In this document: positions 17,368-26,801 of the stretch, piece after piece | How positions within the stretch are numbered: the stretch's first letter is position 1 | Layout: each line of letters begins with the position of its first letter | Source of the DNA: Hyphococcus sp. | Lineage (GTDB): Bacteria > Pseudomonadota > Alphaproteobacteria > Caulobacterales > Parvularculaceae | DNA: 64,000 nucleotides | Reading direction: 5' to 3' | NCBI GenBank assembly: GCA_021776415.1 | Contig: JAJFFY010000003.1 | Location: forward strand, 24,630 to 88,629 | Made by a program: the position numbers and the translations under genes | Notes under the pieces: model-generated | What the model saw: only the letters and a program-made list of their open reading frames with translations | What the model was told of the DNA's origin: nothing | Database searches by the model: none

Positions 17368-18213
17368 ATGCTAAAAAAACCAATTCTTGCCGGGGTAATC
17401 GGATCACCCGTCAGCCATTCACTGTCGCCGCTCATTCATACGCTCTGGGCGCATCGCGCGCAGATTGATGGCTACTATATGCCGATTGAGGTCGCCGCTT
17501 CCTATGATGAATTCGCCAGAGCTATGGATGCGCTAAGAACGATAGGTTTTGCCGGCGTCAATGTAACGCTGCCGCATAAAGAAAATGCGCTGCGCTATGG
17601 CGATAAATCCAGCGAGCTTGCTTCGATGACGGGCGCCGCCAACATGTTGACATTCACCGATAACGGTTCCTATGCGGACAACTCTGATGTTGCGGGGTTT
17701 CAAGGCGCTCTGAAAAGCACAATGCCAAAGTTTTCCGTCAAGGGCGCCTGCCTTGTCCTTGGCGCCGGCGGCGCATCGCGCGCGATCATAACCGCCCTGC
17801 AAAACCTTGGCGCAGACAATATTTTCATCACCAACCGGACGGAAGAAAAAGCCACCCAGTTAGCTGAAAGATTTGGCCTGAAAACTCTCCTGTGGCAGAG
17901 TCGAAAGGACGCTGTTGAAAGCGCCGACCTTATCATCAACACAACCAGTCTCGGGATGAGCGGACAGCCGCCGCTTGATTTGGGCGGCGCCAAAATAAAG
18001 CCCGGAGCCATTGTCGCCGATATCGTTTACACGCCACTGGAAACTCCGCTCCTGAAGCTGGCGCGAGAAGCAGGTAACCCTGGCGTCAATGGCCTGACCA
18101 TGTTGATGCATCAGGCGGCGCCTGGTTTTCGCGCCTGGTTTGGCGGAGACGCAAAGGTCGATGAGGGCTTGCGAACAGCGCTGATCGGCGAGCTTGAAAG
18201 GCGGCGGCGATGA
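17368..18213 (+). CDS. aroE: Shikimate dehydrogenase AroE
   Basis: A 281-residue enzyme reducing 3-dehydroshikimate to shikimate with NADPH. The substrate-binding motif GVIGSPVSHSLSPLIH is at 9-24, and NVTLPHKENA holds the catalytic Lys. The dinucleotide fold starts with LGAGGASRAI, and 'NTTSLGMSGQPP' is conserved. The start is the ATG at 17368, one base after the maf stop. An upstream in-frame extension to 17254 would lie inside maf and is rejected. It overlaps coaE by 4 bp. Confidence 0.95.
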   Translation: MLKKPILAGVIGSPVSHSLSPLIHTLWAHRAQIDGYYMPIEVAASYDEFARAMDALRTIGFAGVNVTLPHKENALRYGDKSSELASMTGAANMLTFTDNGSYADNSDVAGFQGALKSTMPKFSVKGACLVLGAGGASRAIITALQNLGADNIFITNRTEEKATQLAERFGLKTLLWQSRKDAVESADLIINTTSLGMSGQPPLDLGGAKIKPGAIVADIVYTPLETPLLKLAREAGNPGVNGLTMLMHQAAPGFRAWFGGDAKVDEGLRTALIGELERRRR

Positions 18214-18809
18214 TCAAGATCGGCCTCACCGGCTCCATCGGCATGGGAAAGTCGACCGTCGCTGCAATGTTTGGCGATATGGGGGCGGCTGTGTGGGATG
18301 CAGACGCCGCCGTACATCGGATGTATCAGCGCGGCGGCGCGGCTGTTGAGCCGGTAAAAGCACTGTTCCCGGATGTGATTTTCGACGGCGCCGTTGACCG
18401 CGGGCGGCTGGCGTCCGTGGTGCTTGGCGCGCCTGCGAGCCTTCAAAAGCTAGAGGCGGTGGTTCACCCGCTTGTCGCCGCCGACCGAGAGGCTTTTATG
18501 ACCGCGGCCGCCCATGCCGGCGCGTCGGCTGTGGTTTTGGATATTCCGCTACTGTTCGAGAACGGCTCGGAGAAGTTCTTCGACGTTGTCGTGGTGGTCA
18601 GCGCGCCAGCGGATGTGCAACGCGCGCGCGCGCTTGCACGACCGGGGATGAACGAGGCGAAGTTTGCCGCGATCCTCGCAGAACAAATGCCGGATGCGGA
18701 AAAACGCGGCAAAGCCGACTATGTGATTTCAACCGATCAATCGATTGAGGCGACGCGTATAGATGTCGGGCGGGTTTTTGAAAAAATTATTGCTCGGGTA
18801 GAGCTTTAA
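18210..18809 (+). CDS. coaE: Dephospho-CoA kinase CoaE
   Basis: A 199-residue kinase performing the last step of coenzyme A synthesis. The P-loop is GLTGSIGMGKST at 5-16; 'WDADAAVHRMY' carries the conserved DAD, and 'VVLDIPLLFENG' is the LID-adjacent signature. It is the last gene of the ppsR-maf-aroE-coaE operon. In Caulobacter the conserved cluster continues with dnaQ; here a convergent hydrolase gene follows and overlaps the coaE 3' end by 23 bp. Confidence 0.94.
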   Translation: MIKIGLTGSIGMGKSTVAAMFGDMGAAVWDADAAVHRMYQRGGAAVEPVKALFPDVIFDGAVDRGRLASVVLGAPASLQKLEAVVHPLVAADREAFMTAAAHAGASAVVLDIPLLFENGSEKFFDVVVVVSAPADVQRARALARPGMNEAKFAAILAEQMPDAEKRGKADYVISTDQSIEATRIDVGRVFEKIIARVEL

Positions 18810-19662
18810 GCCGCTCCAGAAAACCTTCATAACGCGTTATTGCATCGGTCAAATATTGTTCATTATACCAATGAATATAGTCAGGATCTAAAAACGGATC
18901 GTCGAACACGTGTTCGGCGCCCGGATAAACCACCATGTCGATCGGGGCGCCGGCGCGTTTGCGACCCTCGAAGTAAGTGACGCACTGCTCGGCGTCGACG
19001 ATTGTGTCGCTGCCGGCGATCAGCGCCAAAACATCGGGTTGGCTGCGCCAGTTACGGAACCGTGAAAGCGCGCCGGAGCCGCAATAGGGATAAAACAAAA
19101 TGGCGCCGTCAATTGCCGGTGGTTTGGCGTCGCCAGGCTCAAGCCCCGCAGGCCAAAGGTGTTTAAAGTCCATGGTCAGGTAATCCATCACCGACCAGCC
19201 GCCATGAGACCAGCCGGCGAGAACCATCCGCCGAGCATCAAGCCGCGGATCGGCCTCTGCCATATGAATAGACGCCAATATGTCGCCAGCGCGCTCCTGG
19301 CCGAGCAGCGCTTTGCCCTGACAGACAATATCGAGCGCGCTTTGGCGCGAATAGCCGCGCGGGCCAGTGCTGTCGACGATCATCGCCGCATAACCGGCGC
19401 TGTTGGCAACATCCGCCCACTGATGGTGAAACGGAACGTCGACGCCGGCGCAGCCATGAAATTGAAGCACAACCGGATAAGGCGCCTCGCCCCCTTCCGG
19501 AATGCGGATCTCAACGGCGCCTTCGATAAGTTTTATGCGGTCTTCTAAAGATGTCTTCGAGACTTTACTTGCCGCAAAAGCCAACATCATCGGCTCGCGT
19601 TTCCACGCGATCAGCGTAGAGGCGGTTGCAAGGAGAATGACAATATAATGCCAAAGCTTCAT
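18787..19662 (-). CDS. Dienelactone-hydrolase-like alpha/beta hydrolase, membrane-anchored or exported
   Basis: A 291-residue protein with an N-terminal hydrophobic helix (about 4-20). The catalytic triad is visible: nucleophile GWSHGG, Asp in 'LIAGSDTIVDAEQC', and His in 'YPGAEHVFDDP'. 'VVLQFHGCAGVD' forms the oxyanion region. Members cleave esters, lactones or thioesters; the substrate is unknown. It converges on coaE with a 23-bp overlap of coding ends. It is on the same strand as, and 12 bp downstream of, the PfkB kinase gene, so the two are probably co-transcribed. Confidence 0.8.
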   Translation of the reverse strand: MKLWHYIVILLATASTLIAWKREPMMLAFAASKVSKTSLEDRIKLIEGAVEIRIPEGGEAPYPVVLQFHGCAGVDVPFHHQWADVANSAGYAAMIVDSTGPRGYSRQSALDIVCQGKALLGQERAGDILASIHMAEADPRLDARRMVLAGWSHGGWSVMDYLTMDFKHLWPAGLEPGDAKPPAIDGAILFYPYCGSGALSRFRNWRSQPDVLALIAGSDTIVDAEQCVTYFEGRKRAGAPIDMVVYPGAEHVFDDPFLDPDYIHWYNEQYLTDAITRYEGFLERLKALPEQ

Positions 19663-19674
19663 CGATGGGCCGCC

Positions 19675-20673
19675 TTATAGGAGGTCAGATTTCTCCGCCA
19701 ACGCCTTTAATGATTGCGCCGGGCGGGCGCCGAAATGGCTGATCACTTCGCTGGCCGCGAGCGAGCCGATCGCGCCTGAGCGTTGCAACGAAAACCCGCG
19801 CGCGAGCCCAAATAAGAGGCCGGCGGCATAGCCGTCGCCGGCGCCGGTGGTGTCTTCAAGTCCTTGCGGCTCTATGGCCGCCACCTCAATCACATCGCCG
19901 TCGCGCGGGATCAGGATCGAGCCCTTCTCCGAGCGCGTAACCGCGGTCAGCGGACACAAGGGCCGCGCCTTTTCCACAATGACGCTTAGGTCGTCGCTAC
20001 CGAACAACGCCGCCGCCTCAGCATCATTGGCAAGCAGAACATCCACATGACCGGAGATGAAATCGGTGAGTACGGCAGCTTGACGTTCAACAACACTTAC
20101 ATCCGACAAGGTCAGCGCCGTGCGCTTGCCACTGGCTTTTGCAATTGCGCAAGCGGAAATAAACGCCTCACGCGCAATCGGTTGTTCAAACAAATAGCCT
20201 TCAAAAAACGTAACTTGAGCGCGCCTTATCTGCGCCTCATCAACATCATCAGGTGAGACATATCCGGCAGCGCCGAGAAATGTCGACATCGAGCGTTGTG
20301 CGTCTGGCGTGACATTAATCAGGCAGCGGCCGGTCTCGGGCCCGTCTTTCAGCGGCGCGGTGTTGAATTCAACACCGATGGCGCGAAGGTCGTGGCGGAA
20401 AATCTCTCCGAGTTCGTCGTCGGCGACCTTGCCAATAAATCCCCCCTTGCCGCCAAGCGAGGCGATGCAGGCAATGGAGTTGGCCGCCGAGCCGCCGGAA
20501 ATCTCAACCGCAGCGGCCATACCGGCATAAATATCGCGCGCTCTGTCCTCATCGATCAGGATCATCCCGCCTTTGGGAATATCGTGCGCCGCCAAAAATT
20601 CGTCGTCAGCCTTAGCCAGAACATCGACAATAGCATTGCCGACGCCGATGACGTCGAGTTGTGATCCGGTCAT
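19675..20673 (-). CDS. PfkB-family sugar/adenosine kinase
   Basis: A 332-residue ribokinase-type enzyme resembling alphaproteobacterial adenosine kinases. 'VIGVGNAIVDVLA' opens the fold, 'SGGSAANSIACIASLGGKGGFIGKV' is PfkB signature 1, and 'LEDTTGAGDGYAAGLLFGLARG' is signature 2 with the catalytic Asp in GAGD. The ATG at 20673 is chosen over a further upstream start because AAGGGAAATTC precedes it. It likely phosphorylates adenosine or a related nucleoside. The AMP nucleosidase gene elsewhere in the window would belong to the same purine salvage network. Confidence 0.85.
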   Translation of the reverse strand: MTGSQLDVIGVGNAIVDVLAKADDEFLAAHDIPKGGMILIDEDRARDIYAGMAAAVEISGGSAANSIACIASLGGKGGFIGKVADDELGEIFRHDLRAIGVEFNTAPLKDGPETGRCLINVTPDAQRSMSTFLGAAGYVSPDDVDEAQIRRAQVTFFEGYLFEQPIAREAFISACAIAKASGKRTALTLSDVSVVERQAAVLTDFISGHVDVLLANDAEAAALFGSDDLSVIVEKARPLCPLTAVTRSEKGSILIPRDGDVIEVAAIEPQGLEDTTGAGDGYAAGLLFGLARGFSLQRSGAIGSLAASEVISHFGARPAQSLKALAEKSDLL

Positions 20674-20856
20674 GAATTTCCCTTGCGAAAGCGTCGCCAA
20701 GCCTGAAGCTGATAAAACAGCGCTTTATAGAAAGCACCCCCCGCCCGCGCAAGGGATGGGTTCAGCATGAGGCCGCGCAATATTGGCGCGCTGCTGTCTG
20801 ATTGTTAACCCATTGATGGTGTTGATGGCGGTGGCGGGGGTGGTTACCGTCGCCAG

Positions 20857-20888
20857 CCTAGATCATCGGACGATTAACAGGAATCGCC
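20857..20888. repeat. 32-bp conserved element, copy 1, with CGATT-N6-AATCG dyad
   Basis: CCTAG-N6-GG-N-CGATTAACAGGAATC-N-CC; 27 of 32 bases are shared with 57684-57715. The core CGATTAACAGGAATCG is a perfect CGATT/AATCG dyad and contains a GANTC site. It is 34 bp upstream of the small lipoprotein gene, suggesting a regulatory site; this is inference. Confidence 0.45.
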
Positions 20889-20922
20889 CGGCGCTTTCGT
20901 CAGCCAATGGATAGAAAACAAA

Positions 20923-21321
20923 ATGATAGCGTCAGAGACGGCAGCGCTGCGTTGGAAGTCAGAATTAACACGGATCCCAGTAGTGCTCGCTGCGCTGCTG
21001 CTTGTTACAGCTTGCGCATCGACGGATCACGACGCGCCCTTATCGGCAGCAAGACCTGCCGCGCCGTCTGCGCCGGTTTTTCAACTGAATGATATTTTAG
21101 GCGCCGTTCCGGCGGCGCTGGACCAGCAGCTTGGCGCCCCGGCGTTGACGCGGCGCGAGGGCGACGGCGAGTTTCGCCGCTACACTCTGTCTACATGCAC
21201 GCTAATCGTTATTCTTTACCCGGACGAAGCCGGCGCCGTACGCGCAGCCCATGTCGACGTCGCCGCGCTGACATCGGAAGAAGAAAAGCCAAATCTTGAG
21301 GCCTGCCTCGCGGCGGGCTAG
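20923..21321 (+). CDS. Small hypothetical lipoprotein
   Basis: A 132-residue protein with an N-terminal signal (hydrophobic about 19-30) and a lipobox VTAC at Cys31. The mature part has a Pro/Ala linker, then a compact domain: 'VFQLNDILGAVPAALDQQLGAP', then 'GEFRRYTLSTCTLIVILYP'. This two-part pattern resembles small SmpA/BamE-like envelope lipoproteins, but I cannot assign it. The start is uncertain because no clear ribosome-binding site precedes the ATG and the pre-signal tail is long. It overlaps the convergent AmpG-like gene by 4 bp. Confidence 0.65.
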   Translation: MIASETAALRWKSELTRIPVVLAALLLVTACASTDHDAPLSAARPAAPSAPVFQLNDILGAVPAALDQQLGAPALTRREGDGEFRRYTLSTCTLIVILYPDEAGAVRAAHVDVAALTSEEEKPNLEACLAAG

Positions 21322-22997
21322 GGCGCCTTGTCTTTGTTGTTAGCGCGCGCCTGACGCATCCATTCAAGCGCTGAGGCGACGACAGCGACCAAACCAAAGG
21401 CGGCGGTTAAGTAAAACACGTAAGCAAACCCGCGAATTTCGACCAGCTCGCCAACGGCGCCCCGCCCTAGCGACCCGAGCAGAAAACCCAATGAGGCAAG
21501 TAGCGCATATTGTACGGCGGCGTATTTTCTATTCACAATAGAAGAAAGATAAACAACGATTGCGGCGCTAGCGAAACCAACGGCAAGGTTTTCCGCCGCG
21601 ATAACCAGCATCAGCCGTGCCAAGGCGTCATTAACAGTAACATCAAGGCTCAGAAAATTGGCGAGCGGTTGCATGAAGCCAAACAAGCCATAAAGGTGTG
21701 TTACGGACATAAATGCATCGGTTCGTGCGCCGCCGAGCGCTAAATCTGCAAACAGTAAATTCGTTGCTGCGGCCAGCACCGCGCCCGCAAACAAACAAGG
21801 CATTCTTCCGATCTTGAGGATCGCCGCTCCGCCGACGCCGATGCCAACGAAGGTCATGAGCGCCCCGAACAGTTTTGACGCAACCGCCACCTCGTCAAGT
21901 GTGTGCCCGAGGGCGCCAAAATTTTCACCGAGATAGAACGGATAGGCGAAAGCGCCCCAGATCAAATCAGTAAACCGATAAGATAAAACAAGAACAAGCA
22001 CCAGGATTGAAGCGACGCCCAGGCGGCTGATGATGTCGGCGAGCGGCGTCAAGACAGAGCCGTAAAGCGCATCAAAGATTTTCTGGCCGGGCCAAGGCTT
22101 AAAGGCGGATGGTTTGGGGGTTCCTTTGCCGGTCAGATAAAGCATGAGTGCGGCGGCGATTGCAGGTGCAATAATCGATGCGACAATGATCAACGGCCCG
22201 GTTTGCCGGGTAAACACTCTGGCGTTGGCCTGGTCCGGGGCGCTAAGGGCGAAAGCCATAAACCCGAAAAGGGCTGCAAATGACCACGCCCAACCCAGAA
22301 TGACTGGCGTCAAGGCGAGGTTGCGCCACAGCGGAGGCGGCGCGGCGCCGAGTGTTCGGTCGCGTTCGGCGATCTTGCTGTCTGCGGCGACAAAAACGCC
22401 GCTGACCGTCGCGGCCATGAGAAAAGTCAGTACAACGAAGGTGTTATTCCAGCCGATGCGTGCGGCAAAAATCAAGGCGCCGGCGCCGCCGAGAATGACC
22501 GACATGCGATAACCAAGCTGGTAGACGGCAGATAACAGATCGACAGTAATCTCTTCATCCGCCACCTCAATACGCCAGGCATCGATCAAAACATCTTGTG
22601 ACGCGGATGCAAAAGTGCAGACCACTGCAGCAATCGCGATATAGCCGATCTGTGTCGCTGGGCTGAGCGTTGATATGGCGAGCAAGGCTGCAAGAATAAC
22701 GGCCTGCAATAACAAGACCGTTGCTCGCCTCTGGCCCATATTGAAAAACTTTGGGGTCGGCGCACGGTCGATAGCGGGTGACCATAAAAACTTAAAGCTG
22801 TAGATAATGATGATCCACGAGAACACGCCGATTGTTGCGACGGAAATATTCTCGTTGGTAAACCAGGCGTTGAGCGTGCCTGTGATCAATACGTAAGGCA
22901 GCCCCGCAGCGAAACCGAGCACGAACATCGCGCCGGTTTTTCGTTTACCGAGCGCGCGGAAGAGATCGCCCCAAGCATATTTTTTTGATGCCGACAT
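21318..22997 (-). CDS. MFS permease of the AmpG type
   Basis: A 559-residue inner-membrane transporter with at least twelve hydrophobic helices. The first helix 'GFAAGLPYVLITGTLNAWF' and the following 'NISVATIGVFSWIIIIYSFKFLWSPAIDR' are characteristic of AmpG muropeptide permeases, which import GlcNAc-anhydroMurNAc peptides for cell-wall recycling. The protein carries longer loops than E. coli AmpG. No ampD, ampC or nagZ is adjacent, so peptidoglycan recycling is a family-based inference. It could instead be a related PAT/acetyl-CoA-type MFS carrier. Confidence 0.75.
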   Translation of the reverse strand: MSASKKYAWGDLFRALGKRKTGAMFVLGFAAGLPYVLITGTLNAWFTNENISVATIGVFSWIIIIYSFKFLWSPAIDRAPTPKFFNMGQRRATVLLLQAVILAALLAISTLSPATQIGYIAIAAVVCTFASASQDVLIDAWRIEVADEEITVDLLSAVYQLGYRMSVILGGAGALIFAARIGWNNTFVVLTFLMAATVSGVFVAADSKIAERDRTLGAAPPPLWRNLALTPVILGWAWSFAALFGFMAFALSAPDQANARVFTRQTGPLIIVASIIAPAIAAALMLYLTGKGTPKPSAFKPWPGQKIFDALYGSVLTPLADIISRLGVASILVLVLVLSYRFTDLIWGAFAYPFYLGENFGALGHTLDEVAVASKLFGALMTFVGIGVGGAAILKIGRMPCLFAGAVLAAATNLLFADLALGGARTDAFMSVTHLYGLFGFMQPLANFLSLDVTVNDALARLMLVIAAENLAVGFASAAIVVYLSSIVNRKYAAVQYALLASLGFLLGSLGRGAVGELVEIRGFAYVFYLTAAFGLVAVVASALEWMRQARANNKDKAP

Positions 22998-23060
22998 GTG
23001 TTTCTCAGCCCTTTATAGACCAAAAAGGCTAGGGGTGTTTTCTGTCGGAATAAAGGCGGT

Positions 23061-24953
23061 TTACGATGCGACGGAGTAATCGCTTTTGGCGCCGCCCCAT
23101 TTTTCGATCATGGCAACCAGCTGATCTGGCTCAAACGGCTTGGAGATGAAGTCATCCATGCCCGCCGCGACACATTTTTGGCGGTCGGACGCCATCGCGT
23201 TGGCGGTGAGCGCGATGATCGGCACTTGCGCGTTCCGGCTTTCAAGCTTGCGGATGCGCCGCGCCGCCATCAGGCCGTCAACCTCGGGCATGTGCATATC
23301 CATCAGGACAACGTCATAAGAGCCACGCTCTAATGCGCTTACTGCATCGCCGCCATTGACCGCAACATCGACTATGTGACCTGCGCGCTTAATGATCGCG
23401 GTCGCCAACACGGCGTTTATCTGATTGTCTTCTGCAAGCAGAATGTTGAAGACCGCCTTGGGCTCAGCAGTAATTGCGCGCGGCGCCGGCGCCTCCGGCG
23501 TGGTTTTCGCACGCGCGCCGGCGAGCTGATCGTAAAGCGAGGCTTGGCGTATGGGCTTGATAAAATATCCCTCAAAGCCGGCCTCGCGCAGCTCGCCAAT
23601 GCGGTCACGGGTTAAAGGGGAGAGCAGAACAAAAGACCGGTCGGCAGCCCGCGCCAAGGCTGTCGCCCCTTCGCTTGCAAGATAAATATCGCAAAGCAAA
23701 ACGGCAGCTGGGTGTTCTTCAACGACCTGCTGCGCTGCACGCGCGGAAGTGGCGCAGAAAACGCGCTTAACGCCGATGCTTTGAAGCTGCAATTCAAGGC
23801 TGCGCTGCAAAACCGGCGACCGGGTTGCGATGATGACAGGCGCAGCAAGTTGTGGCCGCTCGGCTTGCTCGCGCTCTTCATAGTCAAATTGGACCTCAAA
23901 CGAAAAAACACTGCCAACGCCAGCAGTGCTGTCGATGGTGATGTCGCTTTGCATGGCCCGAACAATTTTTTGTGCGATTGAAAGCCCGAGCCCGGTCCCT
24001 TCTTTTCTCTTGTTGGCGTCGCTATCGGCTTGCGAGAACTCATCAAAGATCGTCGCTCGTATTTTTCCAGGAATGCCGATGCCGGTATCGCGCACATCTA
24101 CACGGACTGTTGCGGTGGCGGCGTCTTTGCTGACAAGATGGGCTTCGATGCTGATGCCGCCGCTGTCGGTGAATTTGACGCCGTTGCCGGTGAGGTTGAT
24201 CAGCACCTGACGCAAGCGCGCCTCATCGCCGAACAAGGTCGCGGGAATATTTTCATCAATATAAGCGGTGATCTCGACGCCTTTATCGGCCGCGCGCGGG
24301 GAGAGAAGTTCTGCAACGCCCTGGATCAACGAAAACGGACAAAATGGTTGTGCGTCAAGCTCGAGCTTGCCGGCGTCGATTTTTGCGTAATCCAGGAGGT
24401 CGTTGATCAGGGCGAGCAGCGCGGCGCCGGATTCCCGAACGGATTCGGCATAAGCACGCTGGTTCGGCTCCAGCGCGGTGTCGAGCAGCAAACCGGTCAT
24501 GCCGATAATGCCGTTTAGCGGCGTGCGCATTTCGTGGCTCATTGTCGCCAGAAACTGCATTCTGGCGGGGCTGTTGGCGCCTGTTTTTGTGTTTGTCAGA
24601 TCACCCTGGGCGCCCGCCTCTGTGCTCCGTGCGGGATCGTCATCAACCGTATCCGAAGGGTCAATGGCGAGGCCAGCGTAAAGTCTTTCTCCGGCGCTTA
24701 ATACGCTTTCTTCCCAGTCGATAATCAGATCGCATGCGCCGACTTGCGCCGATGTTCTATAAGCTGCCGGCGCCCCCCGCCGCGCCGCGTGATTGCCGGG
24801 CGCAAAAGCCTGTCCAACCCATTTTTCAGGCGGGGTTGCAAAAAGCCGCGCAAAGGCGCGCGAGACAAAGCGTATCGCGCCATCGCGATCACACACAACA
24901 ATCAGTTCACGGATGTGGCGGAGATCGCCACCATCGTCTGCATGCATAATCAA
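23061..24953 (-). CDS. Hybrid sensor histidine kinase with two receiver domains
   Basis: A 630-residue cytosolic kinase. Order: a PAS-like N-terminus (about 10-100, '[21 protein letters not shown]'), HisKA with phospho-acceptor His140 in '[17 protein letters not shown]', a HATPase domain ('[12 protein letters not shown]', DTGIGIP, '[14 protein letters not shown]'), then two receivers. The first receiver (about 370-475) is degenerate, keeping one Asp in 'LLCDIYL'. The second (about 500-620) has AEDN, '[13 protein letters not shown]' and 'SKPFEPDQL', so it looks active. There is no membrane segment and no adjacent response regulator, so phosphate probably passes through a separate phosphotransferase. 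Confidence 0.9.
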   Translation of the reverse strand: MIMHADDGGDLRHIRELIVVCDRDGAIRFVSRAFARLFATPPEKWVGQAFAPGNHAARRGAPAAYRTSAQVGACDLIIDWEESVLSAGERLYAGLAIDPSDTVDDDPARSTEAGAQGDLTNTKTGANSPARMQFLATMSHEMRTPLNGIIGMTGLLLDTALEPNQRAYAESVRESGAALLALINDLLDYAKIDAGKLELDAQPFCPFSLIQGVAELLSPRAADKGVEITAYIDENIPATLFGDEARLRQVLINLTGNGVKFTDSGGISIEAHLVSKDAATATVRVDVRDTGIGIPGKIRATIFDEFSQADSDANKRKEGTGLGLSIAQKIVRAMQSDITIDSTAGVGSVFSFEVQFDYEEREQAERPQLAAPVIIATRSPVLQRSLELQLQSIGVKRVFCATSARAAQQVVEEHPAAVLLCDIYLASEGATALARAADRSFVLLSPLTRDRIGELREAGFEGYFIKPIRQASLYDQLAGARAKTTPEAPAPRAITAEPKAVFNILLAEDNQINAVLATAIIKRAGHIVDVAVNGGDAVSALERGSYDVVLMDMHMPEVDGLMAARRIRKLESRNAQVPIIALTANAMASDRQKCVAAGMDDFISKPFEPDQLVAMIEKWGGAKSDYSVAS

Positions 24954-25032
24954 ACCATTCCCTAGGCGGTGATGGCTAATTATGTGAGCGCAGCTTTGAA
25001 AAAGAGTTGAGAGGCGTAGTTAATAAAGACGG

Positions 25033-26565
25033 TTAAATCGCTGTTGCAATTTGAGATAATGATAAGGTCGCGGCGCCCTCACGACGGCGAAAACTTACCG
25101 CTTCGGCGATGTGGCGGCGTTTGACTCCAGCGCCGCCATCGAGATCGGCGAGCGTGCGGGCGACGCGTTTTATTCTTGTATAGGCTCTGGCTGAAAGACC
25201 AAGCGCTTCGGCGGCGCGCGATAAAAGTGCGGCGCCTTGGGCGTCGGGCTCGGCTGTTTTTGTCAGCGCGGAGTCGCTCAGCGCTGCGTTGGTCGAGCCC
25301 GATCGCGACATTTGCGCTTCGCGCGCCGCGGCGACGCGCGCGGCGACCGTGGCGGTGGTCTCGCCGCTTGCTGGCGCGGCGAGATCGCATGGCGTTACTG
25401 CCGGCAGCGCGACGGTCAAGTCCATCCGGTCCAGCAACGGCCCGGAGATGCGCGATTGATAAACCTCCTCGCAATTCGGGCCGCGCCCACACGCCCGTCC
25501 GCTCGCCCGTCCATAGCCACAACGGCACGGGTTCATCGCCGCAATCAGCTGGAACCGCGCGGGATAGCGGACATGGAAATTGGCGCGGGCGATCAGGACG
25601 TCGCCGGTCTCCAGCGGCGCGCGCAAACTGTCGAGCACGGGGGCAGAAAATTCCGGCATTTCATCGAGGAATAATACCCCGTGATGGGCTAGCGAGGCCT
25701 CGCCCGGCTTGGCGCGGATGCCGCCGCCAATCATCGCCGCCATCGAGGCGGAGTGGTGCGGTGCGCGGTAGGGCCGCACCCGGGTCAGCCGGCCGTTTTC
25801 CAATAGTCCGGCAAGCGATTGAACCATTGAGACCTCGAGCATTTCAGCCGGCGTCAAGGGCGGCAACAGCCCGGCAAGGCGCGCCGCCAGCATCGATTTA
25901 CCGGCCCCCGGCGGGCCAACCATAAGCAGATTGTGCCCGCCCGCCGCGGCGATCTCGAGCGCGCGTTTGGCGGTTTCCTGGCCCCGCACATCGATAAGGT
26001 CAGCAACAGCGGCCGGCGCCTCAAGCGCGCCCGGTTCGGGCTTTGAAAGGATTTGCGTTCCCTTGAAATGATTGACCAGCTGGATCAGTGATTTCGGGGC
26101 GATGACATCCGCCTCGCCGCCGGCCCATGCCGCCTCGGCGCCGCTGGCGGACGGGCAGATCAGGCCGAGACCCAGCGCATTTGCCGACACCGCCGCCGGC
26201 AACGCCCCGGCGACCGGCGCAATCGAGCCATCGAGCCCAAGCTCGCCCATCACCGCAAAGCCGTCTGCGGCGTCATGGGGCGCTGCGCCCATCTCAATCA
26301 GTACGCCGAGGGCGATGGCGAGGTCATAGTGGCTGCCTTCTTTCGGCAGGTCGGCGGGCGCGAGATTGACGGTGATCCGCTTTGGCGGCATGCCCAGCCC
26401 GACCGCTGATAAAGCAGCGCGAACACGTTCTTTCGCCTCCGAAACAGCCTTGTCCGGCAAACCGACAATGGCGAAGGCGGGCTTGCCGCCGACGAGCTGC
26501 ACCTGAACCGTCACCGGGGCCGCCTCGACCCCGTGAAATGCGAAAGTGGTAATCTGGGCGACCAT
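25033..26565 (-). CDS. comM: YifB/ComM-family Mg-chelatase-like AAA ATPase
   Basis: A 510-residue ATPase related to ComM, a hexameric helicase promoting branch migration during natural transformation and recombination. N-terminal Lon-protease-like domain ('AFAIVGLPDKAVSEAKERVRAAL'), AAA domain with P-loop 'MVGPPGAGKSMLA', Walker B 'VLFLDEMPEF', and a C-terminal Mg-chelatase domain with the Cys-rich 'NPCRCGYGRASGRACGRGPNC'. The ATG at 26565 is chosen because GGGGAAATCC precedes it; an in-frame ATG at 26601 is less likely. Divergent from the SLOG/SLATT gene. Confidence 0.92.
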   Translation of the reverse strand: MVAQITTFAFHGVEAAPVTVQVQLVGGKPAFAIVGLPDKAVSEAKERVRAALSAVGLGMPPKRITVNLAPADLPKEGSHYDLAIALGVLIEMGAAPHDAADGFAVMGELGLDGSIAPVAGALPAAVSANALGLGLICPSASGAEAAWAGGEADVIAPKSLIQLVNHFKGTQILSKPEPGALEAPAAVADLIDVRGQETAKRALEIAAAGGHNLLMVGPPGAGKSMLAARLAGLLPPLTPAEMLEVSMVQSLAGLLENGRLTRVRPYRAPHHSASMAAMIGGGIRAKPGEASLAHHGVLFLDEMPEFSAPVLDSLRAPLETGDVLIARANFHVRYPARFQLIAAMNPCRCGYGRASGRACGRGPNCEEVYQSRISGPLLDRMDLTVALPAVTPCDLAAPASGETTATVAARVAAAREAQMSRSGSTNAALSDSALTKTAEPDAQGAALLSRAAEALGLSARAYTRIKRVARTLADLDGGAGVKRRHIAEAVSFRRREGAATLSLSQIATAI

Positions 26566-26740
26566 GGATTTCCCCGGTTTGTCGTAACACCAGTTAGCCA
26601 TACTGCATGTAAAAAGAGAACATTACAAGAACACACTCAATGAAAATTCAGCACTCGCCAAATCTGCGCGCGGCCCGTACGACTTAGGCGACCGCGCCGC
26701 CGACCAGGAAATTGGCGGCAAAGCGGCAAAGCGGCTAAAC

Positions 26741-26766
26741 GGATTCCACTTTTCGCGAGCATGCTC
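26741..26766. repeat. Half copy of an alphaproteobacterial palindromic repeat
   Basis: On the reverse strand this reads GAGCATGCTCGCGAAAAGTG followed by GAATCC. It is the same type as the GAGCATTTTCCGACCAAGTG unit found between amt and ftsK, and resembles short palindromic intergenic repeats widespread in alphaproteobacteria. It lies about 40 bp upstream of the SLOG/SLATT gene. Confidence 0.4.
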
Positions 26767-26801
26767 TAAGCAAAGAGCCGGAAAAACAGAGCACAGACGT
26801 C

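Noticed and set aside
18904..18917. Perfect palindrome CGAACACGTGTTCG containing CACGTG, considered as a third parS
   Set aside because: It does not fit TGTTNCACGTGAAACA and is explained by the EHVFD codons around the catalytic His of the hydrolase.
25018..25036. TTAATAAAGACGGTTAA near the comM stop as a CtrA box
   Set aside because: The spacer is 9 bp and it lies at the 3' end of a gene.
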